Virus record (IMG/VR): IMGVR_UViG_3300042673_001502
Span: 1-26,483 of that record
DNA: 26,483 bases
Source: a virus
Strand: one strand, 5' to 3'
Positions 1-6,610 of this stretch are shown one piece after another (within the stretch, counting starts at the first letter, position 1; the number at the start of each line of letters is the position of its first letter). Under the pieces are notes generated by a model. The model made no database searches. It worked only from the letters and a program-made list of their open reading frames with translations, and had not been told where the DNA came from. Both the position numbers and the translations under genes were made by a program.

Positions 1-1418
1 GGAGCGATTACTCTCCCGTATATGATGTTAGTGAAGACAAAACTTTAGATGTAGAAATATGGTGGTACAACGGAGGAGGCCCTGGATCCTACCTTCTTGG
101 CTGGGGAATCCCTGGAGGGTGGACTAGTGCAGGTTGTGACTATGCTGGGAACCCAAGAGTATGGGGACAAAATTTTAGTTGTAATCTTAATACATTTTCC
201 TCTGGATCAGGACCAACCCAAGCACAGATAAATGCTTACAATGATGCTGTTGCAGCAAAGGCTATAGCACAAACAGACTATAACAATAAGTTGGCAGTAT
301 ACAATGACAAACTAAGCGTATACAACTCTGAGAATGCAACACTGTCATCAATGAATCAGGTTTTGCAAACCAAAACACAGGAACATCTTGATGCAGTTGC
401 AGATACAGAAGATGCTTTAGAGTTGAAGAATAGCAGAATAGAAATATACAATCAGTCAATCGTTGACTTAAATAATTCTATTAATGATGCATGGGAATAT
501 TACTACGAGCAAGCACAAAGAGAACTTAATGCTGCTATTGCTCAAGCAGCAGCCAACGCTGCAGCCAATCAGCCTACCCCAGAGCCCACACCAGAACCTT
601 CTCCAGAACCAACTGAAGAGCCAACAGATGAACCAAGCCCAGAGCCCTCACCAGACCCTACAGATGAACCAACTGAAGAACCTACACCAGAGCCTTCTCC
701 AGAGCCCTCACCAGACCCTACAGATGAGCCTACACCTGAACCTACCCCAGAAGTTACCCCAGATCCAGAACCAACTGAAGAGCCAGTTGTAGACCCAACT
801 GAAGAGCCTACTCCAGAGCCTTCCCCAGAACCTGGACCAGATCCAGAGCCAGAAGATAATCCTTGGACTGAACCAGATGTAGAAATCAAAGATGAAGTAT
901 TAGCAGCCCTAATTCCTGAAAAGGGAACTGGAACTTCAGAAGATTTATCTGGAGTTATTGCTAACCTTACAAGCAAGGATAATAAGTTAGTTGTTCTTTC
1001 CCCTGAACAAATCACGGCAGTAAGCCAAACACTCAAAGCATTGACACAAGAGGCAAAGGTAGAGGTTGCAGAAGATCTTGGTATCAAGCCTTCAGAAGTT
1101 GCACAGATTGCTGAGCAGATGAAGTCTAACCCAGCACTTGCAGAGGCATTTGTTGAGTTTGCAGATAGAGCAGGGGATGCAGGAGAAACCCCAATGCCCT
1201 TTACATTAGCAGATGCAGTAACAGAAGTACAAACAGAAGCATTCTTGGCAGATCCACTTGGAGCAATATTTGCAGTGGACCCATTAGAACTCCTATCCAA
1301 TTTCTCTGAGTTGGGTATGGACATGACAGACGATCAGAGAGAGAAAGCCCAGGAAGTCATTATCCCAGTAATCATTGTTTCACAGATTGCAAATGTAATG
1401 ATTGGGATGAGGAGGTAA
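1..1418 (+). CDS. Repeat-rich phage structural/tail-fibre-like protein (5' partial)
   Basis: The reading frame is open from the first codon at base 3, so the protein starts upstream; 471 residues are visible. Order of segments: a Gly/Trp/Tyr-rich stretch with two Cys (first about 70 residues); an Asn/Ala/Gln-rich segment likely to be coiled coil (about 240-560); a low-complexity region of PEPT, PEPS, PDPT and TEEP units (about 573-867); an Ala/Glu-rich helical domain; and a hydrophobic end, VIIPVIIVSQIANVMIG, followed by MRR. The build suggests a virion surface or tail-fibre-like protein with a flexible stalk. The hydrophobic tail before basic residues could be a membrane anchor, so a host-surface protein is an alternative. 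It ends just before two membrane-protein genes, a usual place for the last tail gene. No specific family is recognised. Confidence 0.75.
   Translation, partial: SDYSPVYDVSEDKTLDVEIWWYNGGGPGSYLLGWGIPGGWTSAGCDYAGNPRVWGQNFSCNLNTFSSGSGPTQAQINAYNDAVAAKAIAQTDYNNKLAVYNDKLSVYNSENATLSSMNQVLQTKTQEHLDAVADTEDALELKNSRIEIYNQSIVDLNNSINDAWEYYYEQAQRELNAAIAQAAANAAANQPTPEPTPEPSPEPTEEPTDEPSPEPSPDPTDEPTEEPTPEPSPEPSPDPTDEPTPEPTPEVTPDPEPTEEPVVDPTEEPTPEPSPEPGPDPEPEDNPWTEPDVEIKDEVLAALIPEKGTGTSEDLSGVIANLTSKDNKLVVLSPEQITAVSQTLKALTQEAKVEVAEDLGIKPSEVAQIAEQMKSNPALAEAFVEFADRAGDAGETPMPFTLADAVTEVQTEAFLADPLGAIFAVDPLELLSNFSELGMDMTDDQREKAQEVIIPVIIVSQIANVMIGMRR
573..867 (+). repeat. Pro/Glu/Thr/Ser-Pro coding repeat
   Basis: Degenerate 6-12 nt units encode PEPT, PEPS, PDPT, DEPT and TEEP. 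One 29-nt block is identical at 639-667 and 699-727, exactly 60 nt apart, indicating recent in-frame duplication or slippage. All units are multiples of three, so length changes keep the frame. Confidence 0.85.
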
Positions 1419-1419
1419 T

Positions 1420-1626
1420 ATGAAAATAATAACAAAGGTTGTGAAGGGATTCTTCACATGGCTAAAAGATGCAGGGGTGGAGATAATCGCACAAGCCTTT
1501 ACCCTCCTTGGCTTCTTTATTGCATGGTTAACATTAACGGGATCAGCAAGAGACATAGTTGGTATTGCAGTACTTGCAACCACAGTAATCTGGCTAATCA
1601 CAATCCCACTAAGAAAGGAGGACTAA
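1420..1626 (+). CDS. Small two-helix membrane protein, holin candidate
   Basis: A 68-residue protein with two hydrophobic segments, about residues 22-40 and 45-62, an N-terminal K/W-containing amphipathic stretch and a short charged tail (LRKED). The ATG follows a strong GAGGAGG ribosome site and lies one base after the upstream stop. Size, two helices and position directly after a tail-type gene and before another small membrane protein suit a holin or holin partner. No holin family is recognised by motif; the role is inferred from topology and place. Confidence 0.65.
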   Translation: MKIITKVVKGFFTWLKDAGVEIIAQAFTLLGFFIAWLTLTGSARDIVGIAVLATTVIWLITIPLRKED

Positions 1627-1628
1627 AT

Positions 1629-1913
1629 ATGGCAACTAAAAAGGTAGTAGAGCCTCCTAAGAAGGAGCACCCACAAAAGGCAATCACTAATATCTTGATG
1701 AGAATCGTAGCAGTCTTTGCAGCATCTGGTCTATCAGTACTTGGTGCTGGAGCAGTAGTAGGAATTGACACAGTTCAGGCAGTATTCTTAGCAGGACTAT
1801 TAGGCGTAGCAACAGTCATTGAAAGACTGGCAAGGGCTTTTTTGGACGATGGAAAACTCACATTGGCAGAGATCAATGATGCGTTTAAGACGGTAGACAA
1901 AAAGGCTAATTAG
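1629..1913 (+). CDS. Holin-like membrane protein
   Basis: 94 residues. The start at 1629 is chosen because AAAGGAGG lies just upstream; the frame is open further 5' but that part overlaps the previous gene. Lys/Pro-rich cytoplasmic N-terminus (1-18), hydrophobic Ala/Gly/Val-rich segments at about 20-45 and 48-64, then a charged C-terminal helix (ERLARAFLDDGKLTLAEINDAF). Two membrane helices plus a soluble tail match many class II phage holins. The endolysin it would serve is 8.4 kb downstream. No named family is claimed. Confidence 0.65.
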   Translation: MATKKVVEPPKKEHPQKAITNILMRIVAVFAASGLSVLGAGAVVGIDTVQAVFLAGLLGVATVIERLARAFLDDGKLTLAEINDAFKTVDKKAN

Positions 1914-1929
1914 TCATTATTGACGGTAG

Positions 1930-1959
1930 TTGACAGCCCTCTCTGGGCAATGGTATACT
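1930..1959 (+). promoter_or_regulatory. Strong sigma70-type promoter for the HslV-like gene
   Basis: TTGACA at 1930-1935, an 18-bp spacer and TATACT at 1954-1959, with TG one base before the -10 (TGGTATACT). A start near 1965-1967 gives a leader of about 25 nt containing GGAGAGGG before ATG 1991. Confidence 0.8.
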
Positions 1960-1985
1960 TGAGTATCACCTATCTGGAGAGGGCT
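1935..1985 (+). promoter_or_regulatory. Inverted repeat that can hide the 1991 ribosome site
   Basis: AGCCCTCTC (1935-1943) and GAGAGGGCT (1977-1985) are perfect 9-bp inverted arms; the pair 1944/1976 can add a G-U wobble. The right arm contains the Shine-Dalgarno of the 1991 gene. RNA reading through from upstream can pair both arms, whereas RNA started at the promoter inside the repeat lacks the left arm. No T-tract follows, so a terminator is unlikely. Confidence 0.6.
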
Positions 1986-1990
1986 TTGTC

Positions 1991-2515
1991 ATGACCTGTA
2001 TTGCTGTAGTAAAACATGAAGATAAAATCTACATGGCTGGAGATCGTGGAGCATCAGACGATGGAACTATTCTAGCACTTGATGCACCAAAGGTTTGGAA
2101 GATAGGTCCGTATCTTATTGGATATGCTGGATCAATGGACGGAGAAAGAATCCGTTTTAACTTTAAGCCAACTGCCCCTAACATAAAAGACACAGATAAG
2201 TTTATGCAAACCAGGTTTATTAAAGAACTTAAAGAATTTTATAATGAGTTCTGGGTTGATACATCTAAAGACGGAGACCTTGGTTTGATCATTGCAGTTC
2301 GTGGTGAAATCTATGAGCATAGTTCTGCAGATATGTCTTTATCTAAGTATACACTTCCATATCTTGCTATGGGATCTGGAGCAGAGTATGCCTATGGGGT
2401 TTTGTATGCAACAGATAAACAAAAAAATGCAAGGAATAGAGTAGTCCAAGCAGTTAATGCTGCAATTAAATTTAACCCATCTTGCATGGGACCAGTAGAT
2501 GTGGTTAGTTTATGA
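1991..2515 (+). CDS. HslV/proteasome-beta-like Ntn-hydrolase
   Basis: A 174-residue threonine-type peptidase-like protein. After removal of Met1 the new N-terminus is Thr, the Ntn nucleophile. Counting from that Thr, Asp17 (in GDRG) and Lys33 (in APKV) fall where HslV has its catalytic Asp17 and Lys33. The motif AMGSGAEYAYG matches the HslV block with catalytic Ser and Gly residues, and IGYAGSMDGE matches the segment after the second strand. Family members form ring peptidases that degrade proteins fed by an ATPase; no HslU-like unfoldase is visible here, so it may use a host ATPase or act on peptides. Length matches HslV. It has its own promoter, and its ATGA overlaps the next gene. Confidence 0.85.
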   Translation: MTCIAVVKHEDKIYMAGDRGASDDGTILALDAPKVWKIGPYLIGYAGSMDGERIRFNFKPTAPNIKDTDKFMQTRFIKELKEFYNEFWVDTSKDGDLGLIIAVRGEIYEHSSADMSLSKYTLPYLAMGSGAEYAYGVLYATDKQKNARNRVVQAVNAAIKFNPSCMGPVDVVSL

Positions 2516-3315
2516 AAGAGTTTCGCACTGACACAGATAGTATTACTAGAAAAACTTCTTGGAATTTAGTTGGAGCATATAAAGAAATTTTTGGCAACCT
2601 AGATGACAAACTATATCCATGCCTAATCAATGACAAAAAAGTTATTATTGGTGGATATAATAACTGGGGATGGGATTCACTAGACTTTATAAATATTGAT
2701 GGATACAGATCTGATAGTTTTAAAAAAAATACAGAAAAAGATATTGTTTTTTTAGGTTGTTCTCAAACATTTGGTGTTGGTGTTGCACAAAACTTTATTT
2801 GGCCAAAAGTTGTACTAGATTCTATTGCACCCAACAATAACCTAAATAATCTATCTTTAATTTCAGGCGCAACAGAAGAAATTGTTTATAATTTTTTTAA
2901 ATATTGCAATATATATAATAATCCAGGAACAGTATTTTTCTTAATGCCAGAGATACATCGTGGGTTTGAGCCTGTATTAGAGTTGGCTCAATTAAGAGCA
3001 ATACAGTTTTATCAGATATTAGAAATTTACTGCAAGATTAACAATATTAAACTTATTTCATCCACTTGGGAGATTGAGCCAGTTAAGGGTTCAAAACAAA
3101 GTCTTAATGATTTTTTTGATGGAAGGTTTGATACATTTTATAAAGTAGATAAACAAGAATATGCTCAAGATATTAATGATTTTATGGAAAAAAATAGTCA
3201 GGAAAAATATCTTTTAGTTGCTAGAGATAAAAGGCATATGGGTATTGCAATGCACCATGCTACTGCAAAGTTTATGGTGGAAAAATATTTAAACTTGACA
3301 TCAAAACAAGAGTAA
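2512..3315 (+). CDS. SGNH/GDSL-hydrolase-like protein
   Basis: 267 residues, starting in a 4-base ATGA overlap with the peptidase gene. DIVFLGCSQTFGVGV (about 77-91) looks like SGNH block I with Ser84 as nucleophile, and ARDKRH near the C-terminus supplies a D-x-x-H pair (Asp239, His242) as in block V. SGNH enzymes are esterases, lipases or O-acyl hydrolases, often removing acetyl groups from glycans. The block-I flanks RSD-x-FK...IVF-x-GCS-x-T-x-GVG recur in the 23385-24425 protein, a likely paralogue. The substrate is unknown, and the oxyanion Gly and Asn blocks are not obvious, so a non-catalytic relative is possible. Confidence 0.6.
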   Translation: MKEFRTDTDSITRKTSWNLVGAYKEIFGNLDDKLYPCLINDKKVIIGGYNNWGWDSLDFINIDGYRSDSFKKNTEKDIVFLGCSQTFGVGVAQNFIWPKVVLDSIAPNNNLNNLSLISGATEEIVYNFFKYCNIYNNPGTVFFLMPEIHRGFEPVLELAQLRAIQFYQILEIYCKINNIKLISSTWEIEPVKGSKQSLNDFFDGRFDTFYKVDKQEYAQDINDFMEKNSQEKYLLVARDKRHMGIAMHHATAKFMVEKYLNLTSKQE

Positions 3316-3323
3316 GATATACT
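3295..3323 (+). promoter_or_regulatory. Consensus promoter for leaderless mRNA
   Basis: TTGACA 3295-3300, a 17-bp spacer and TATACT 3318-3323. Only six bases separate the -10 from ATG 3330, so the expected transcription start is the A of the start codon. No ribosome site precedes the ATG. Confidence 0.8.
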
Positions 3324-3329
3324 TTATAT

Positions 3330-3551
3330 ATGAGCGAAGAATTTGAAGAAATCCTTAAGAATATTCAGGAGTCAGAATCAGATTTTAATGAGTTTGAGAT
3401 CTGGCTAGAAAATGGAATTGATCGGGGATGGATAACAGAACCGTTCTGTAATACTCATGAGGGAGACCCCTATATGAGTGAAGAAGAGCAACAAGAGTGG
3501 GAAGCAGGAGGCGACCCATGTCAACTAGTAATCAAGATAAAGGGTATGTAA
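3330..3551 (+). CDS. Small acidic hypothetical protein
   Basis: 73 residues, strongly acidic (runs of Glu/Asp throughout, SEEEQQEWE), with Cys at three places and no membrane segment. No family recognised. The gene is read from a near-perfect promoter that would give a leaderless mRNA, suggesting deliberate and probably strong expression. Small acidic phage proteins are often inhibitors of host enzymes or DNA mimics, but nothing in the sequence proves that. The secreted protease gene follows two bases later and probably shares the transcript. Confidence 0.7.
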   Translation: MSEEFEEILKNIQESESDFNEFEIWLENGIDRGWITEPFCNTHEGDPYMSEEEQQEWEAGGDPCQLVIKIKGM

Positions 3552-3553
3552 AT

Positions 3554-4327
3554 ATGAAAAAGTTAATCGCACTAATCGCAGTATTGTTTTCAGTAGTTGT
3601 TCCAATTAATGCAACTGCAAGTAATGTTGGTTCTGTTGTAATTATCGACAGTAACTTTAACGAGTCTCTAATTTCGGGAAGCCGTGAAGTAGTGTGTCTT
3701 TATACAACTAACTGCTCTGTTCCTCAATCTGGAAAAACAACAGAGTCAATGCACGGAACAATCATGGCTGAAGTTGCAAGAACTGCAAATCCAACTGCAA
3801 ATCTTATTTTAATTAAGGCTGCAACCACTCCAACAGGCATCGTAAATGGAGATGATTTTAATAATGCTTTGTCTTGGGTTATTGCAAACCTAAGTACAAA
3901 GAATATTAAGTCTGTATCATTTGCTCGTGGTGCAGGATCCAATACATCACTTGGATGCTCCCCAACAACTGGTCAAAATAAAGCAGTTGTTAAGGCAAGT
4001 ACTATCGCCAATGTCGACTCTTTGAAGGGGCATGGAGTCAATGTCTATGCTTCAACTGGAAATACAAACAAGGTTGGAAGCCTAGAGTATCCAGCATGTT
4101 TGCCAAATGTAACAGCAGTTACAACATTGTCAAGACAAAAGACTGATGGAGTGAACGAATACACAGATATCATTCTATCTGCTGGTTCACTAAAAGTTGT
4201 TTCTAAAAGTGGTGTTTCTACAAACCAAGTATTTATGACAACATCAGCAACTGCTACCTTAGCAGCAGCAATGTACGATAAGATCTCTTTTGTTCCTAAT
4301 AGCAGAACAAGGGTTTTGCTTCCTTAA
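3554..4327 (+). CDS. Secreted subtilisin-like (S8) serine protease
   Basis: 257 residues from ATG 3554, chosen because a signal peptide starts there: MKK, a hydrophobic core, then a plausible cleavage after about residue 22 (ATA/S). Subtilase landmarks in order: Asp32 in VVIIDSNF, His67 in SMHGTIMAEVA, Asn170 in YASTGNTN (oxyanion hole) and Ser231 in TTSATATLAAAM. The last replaces the usual GTSMA(T/S)P. Length equals a bare catalytic domain with no propeptide. Export by the host Sec route would place it outside the cell or in the envelope, where it could cut surface proteins or process lysis or virion factors. The altered Ser block leaves activity to be proved. It is followed by tRNA-Asn. 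Confidence 0.8.
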   Translation: MKKLIALIAVLFSVVVPINATASNVGSVVIIDSNFNESLISGSREVVCLYTTNCSVPQSGKTTESMHGTIMAEVARTANPTANLILIKAATTPTGIVNGDDFNNALSWVIANLSTKNIKSVSFARGAGSNTSLGCSPTTGQNKAVVKASTIANVDSLKGHGVNVYASTGNTNKVGSLEYPACLPNVTAVTTLSRQKTDGVNEYTDIILSAGSLKVVSKSGVSTNQVFMTTSATATLAAAMYDKISFVPNSRTRVLLP

Positions 4328-4334
4328 TTAGGAT

Positions 4335-4407
4335 TGGGCTGTAACTCAGATGGTAGAGTGCCGAACTGTTAATTCGGATGTCGCAGGATCGATACCTGCC
4401 AGCCCAG
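4335..4407 (+). tRNA. tRNA-Asn (anticodon GTT)
   Basis: A full cloverleaf can be drawn: acceptor TGGGCTG/CAGCCCA, D-stem ACTC/GAGT, anticodon stem CCGAA/TTCGG with loop CTGTTAA (anticodon GTT at 4368-4370), T-stem GCAGG/CCTGC with 7-base loop ATCGATA, and discriminator G4407. The 3' CCA is not encoded (CAA follows). The T-loop begins with A where T54 is usual. It probably supplements Asn decoding in an Asn-rich AT-rich genome. Confidence 0.92.
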
Positions 4408-4426
4408 CAAAGTAAGTTATATGGTG

Positions 4427-4445
4427 TATAATTGTTTTAACAATT
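4427..4445 (+). promoter_or_regulatory. -10 element with overlapping dyad
   Basis: TATAAT at 4427-4432 lies downstream of the tRNA, and AATTGTT/AACAATT (4430-4436 and 4439-4445) form a 7-bp dyad across the -10 and the expected start. There is no clear -35. The dyad could be an operator or a small 5' hairpin. The next gene begins at GTG 4463. Confidence 0.5.
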
Positions 4446-4462
4446 GAGAAGAATGGAACAAA

Positions 4463-5146
4463 GTGGAATACCCATCAATTTTAAACAATATCACTGATGA
4501 TTTTGACATATGGTACAAGACCAAAGATCCTATTTTTTCTGACCTGAGTTTAAAGTCAAGGCTGCCAGATAGGTGGGTTAGGTTTGATTCTGTGGCAAAA
4601 GGAAAACATAAAGATAGCGTGATTAAGCCAATCAATCCATACGTTCAGGCTCTTTATCCTGCACCAAGTCTTGTTGGTATAGAGAATGGTGTTGTTAGGT
4701 TGAGGCAGAGAAACCATGCAGAATTCTTTTTGCTTGAGACATCCACAAGACTAAGAAATATCGACAGGCCATGGATGAGGCAATACTACAACACAGACTT
4801 CAAAATGGAGAAAGACAAAGACTGCTTTGATGATGTGTTTAAGTTTTATGTGCCATGGTATATAGACATAGACGCTGAAATTTTTTATGAAACACCGCAA
4901 GAAGATTCTCCATTTATGATAAGCCCAGACTCCTTTGTTCATAAAAAAATAGATGAAGATGTACGATATCTAGAGCCAGACTTTGTGCCATTTAAATTTA
5001 AGAGGGTTGGCTCTCATATGGTTGACCACAAGTTTGGTAAAATAAAAAGGTATTCAGCAATGTTTGACATAGTATTTAAAGTAGATGGTATAATTGAAGA
5101 GAAAGTTAGGAACTTTTATGAACAAGATCAAGTTTTACCCATTTAG
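4463..5146 (+). CDS. Hypothetical protein
   Basis: 227 residues from a GTG start, the first in-frame start after the promoter; the ribosome site is weak. No family recognised. The protein is rich in Tyr, Phe, Trp, Asp and Arg, has no signal peptide or membrane segment and no nucleotide-binding loop. Its second half contains FKFYVPWYIDIDAEIFYE and alternates hydrophobic and charged residues, suggesting a beta-rich fold. It overlaps the start of the next gene by 29 bases and precedes two related genes, so it probably acts with them. It may be a diverged relative of that pair, but the key blocks do not align. Confidence 0.6.
   Translation: MEYPSILNNITDDFDIWYKTKDPIFSDLSLKSRLPDRWVRFDSVAKGKHKDSVIKPINPYVQALYPAPSLVGIENGVVRLRQRNHAEFFLLETSTRLRNIDRPWMRQYYNTDFKMEKDKDCFDDVFKFYVPWYIDIDAEIFYETPQEDSPFMISPDSFVHKKIDEDVRYLEPDFVPFKFKRVGSHMVDHKFGKIKRYSAMFDIVFKVDGIIEEKVRNFYEQDQVLPI
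5089..5094 (+). promoter_or_regulatory. Possible extended -10 inside the previous gene
   Basis: TGGTATAAT (TG at 5086-5087, hexamer 5089-5094) lies 24 bases before ATG 5118 with AGGA between, so a start near 5101 would give a short leader with a ribosome site. It is inside coding sequence and may be chance. Confidence 0.35.
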
Positions 5147-5840
5147 CCAGTCAACCACAGAGTTTGCTCCGAAGCCATATCCCGCTTTAAAGGCTATTCC
5201 AGATTGGTATAAAAGTCAGCCATCAGTAATAAATGAAAAAGAATCGCTTGCACAAGGGTTCTCTACTTCGACAATTAAGAGATGCATGCCAATATTTGAC
5301 TATATCACTGCAGGATACATATTATCTATTCCTTGCGATATATATATTGATGCGACCAATCCAGAAAAACTAGAGTGGTCAGTTCCACAGCCTATGAAGA
5401 CTTTTGCAATAAGCATGATAGCGTCACATTCTGAAGAGCAGTATTCTCATTTCCCTATAGATAGGGATAAATACCATAAGCAACTATTTAGAATTTTACC
5501 TTTCTGGTCGGTAAAAACAGATCCAGGATACAGTTGCCTGTTTCTTCACCCAACTCACAAAGATCCCCTTCCATTCCTAACAATAGAAGCAATAATAGAC
5601 ACTGATAATTTTATTACAGATGGACACGTCTCTATGCTAATTGAAAAAGATTTTAAAGGTGTAATAAAACAAGGAACTCCTTTTATTCAAGTCCTTCCAT
5701 TCCAAAGAGAAGATTGGCAAATGGAGTTAGTTGATCCAGAGGTGGCACAAAAAGAAATAACTGCACAAAGACTTTCTCTTCGTAGTACATTTTCTTTTGG
5801 CTATAAGAACAAAATGCGATCAAAAAAGGATTTTAAGTGA
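5118..5840 (+). CDS. dUTPase-fold-like (DUF6065-like) protein, copy 1
   Basis: 240 residues. ATG 5118 is preferred to an in-frame TTG at 5094 because AGGA precedes it at good spacing. Shared with the next gene: an N-terminal F-x-P-F/T block, KAIPDWYKS, RCMP-x-FD-x-x-TAGY, PGYS-x-L-x-x-HP, and a C-terminal DFKGVIKQGTPFIQVLPFQREDW. The order PGY, a central G/A-II-D/E-D turn, then I-x-x-G-x-P-x-x-Q-x-x-P recalls trimeric dUTPases and the DUF6065 family. Canonical dUTPase catalytic motifs, including the C-terminal Gly-rich arm, are absent, so a binding or structural role on that fold is more likely. The family link is by eye and uncertain. Confidence 0.6.
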   Translation: MNKIKFYPFSQSTTEFAPKPYPALKAIPDWYKSQPSVINEKESLAQGFSTSTIKRCMPIFDYITAGYILSIPCDIYIDATNPEKLEWSVPQPMKTFAISMIASHSEEQYSHFPIDRDKYHKQLFRILPFWSVKTDPGYSCLFLHPTHKDPLPFLTIEAIIDTDNFITDGHVSMLIEKDFKGVIKQGTPFIQVLPFQREDWQMELVDPEVAQKEITAQRLSLRSTFSFGYKNKMRSKKDFK

Positions 5841-6610
5841 GTGATGTTCCACTACCTATAAAGTTTACTCCAACATTTTTAGGACACTCTGGTATGCTTA
5901 CTATGCCAGTGCCAGCAGTATCCAAAGTTCCAGAATGGTATAGAAGCCTTGCACGTTTTGATAGATCAAATGATGATATAACCCTTGGTGTGAATAATAA
6001 TGTTGGTACTGATGGAGCAATGGTGGCAACAAAAATGTGTATGCCTTTTTTTGATGCGCTAACTGCTGGATATCAATATGTATTAGAAGATGATGTGTAT
6101 GTTGATTTAGATAAAGATGGAAAGCCAATCATTTCGTGGAAAGGCCAGGTAATGATGGTAGATAAAAGACCAACTATAGAATTACCAGTGCCAGACAATT
6201 GTCATCCAATTCACTATGGTTGGAGAATGAACTGGTTCTATGAAACTCCTCCAGGATATTCTGTACTCATTACACACCCAATGAACAGGTATGACCTTCC
6301 ATTTTACACAATGTCTGGAATTGTTGAGTCAGATATTTGGGGCCTTCCAGTTTTTACAGCATTTTTCTTAAAGAGAAATTTTATAGGAGTAATACCAAAG
6401 GGAACACCAATATTTCAGATTGTTCCAATCAAGAGAGATTCTTGGGAATCAGAGTGCATAGAGACAGACGAAGCGCTTGACAGGCATGAACTAGCAGCAG
6501 AAAACAGAAGATCAAGACTTTATGGATACTACAAGCAAACAGCCTGGAGAAAAAAGATGTTTGGTGTAAAAAATTCTAAGATAAAAGAAGTTTCACACGA
6601 TGATGAATGA
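5837..6610 (+). CDS. dUTPase-fold-like (DUF6065-like) protein, copy 2
   Basis: 257 residues from GTG 5837, which overlaps the previous TGA (GTGA) and has AAAGGA upstream. It is a diverged tandem copy of the preceding gene: KVPEWYRSLAR, MCMPFFDALTAGY, PPGYSVLITHP, GIVESDIWGLPVFTAF, and FIGVIPKGTPIFQIVPIKRDSW. The segment PPGYS...GIVESD...IPKGTPIFQI follows the order of dUTPase beta-barrel elements more clearly than copy 1. Catalytic residues are not evident. The C-terminus is long and basic (RRSRLYGYYKQTAWRKKMFG). Function unknown; coupled to the glycosyltransferase-like gene downstream by an 11-base overlap. Confidence 0.62.
   Translation: MSDVPLPIKFTPTFLGHSGMLTMPVPAVSKVPEWYRSLARFDRSNDDITLGVNNNVGTDGAMVATKMCMPFFDALTAGYQYVLEDDVYVDLDKDGKPIISWKGQVMMVDKRPTIELPVPDNCHPIHYGWRMNWFYETPPGYSVLITHPMNRYDLPFYTMSGIVESDIWGLPVFTAFFLKRNFIGVIPKGTPIFQIVPIKRDSWESECIETDEALDRHELAAENRRSRLYGYYKQTAWRKKMFGVKNSKIKEVSHDDE

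Noticed and set aside
573-867. CRISPR-like regular repeats
   Set aside because: Units are short, degenerate, in frame and without unique spacers; they code for PEPT-type peptide.
569-1324. Long minus-strand reading frame made of Ser-Gly-Val repeats
   Set aside because: It is the mirror of the Pro/Glu repeat; the plus frame has continuous coding from the window start, a good downstream operon and a sensible protein end.
1935-1985. Intrinsic terminator
   Set aside because: No T-tract follows and the right arm is the ribosome site of the next gene.
4463-5840. Frameshift joining the 4463 and 5118 genes
   Set aside because: Each has its own start and the second begins at the N-terminal block shared with the 5837 protein, so they are separate genes.
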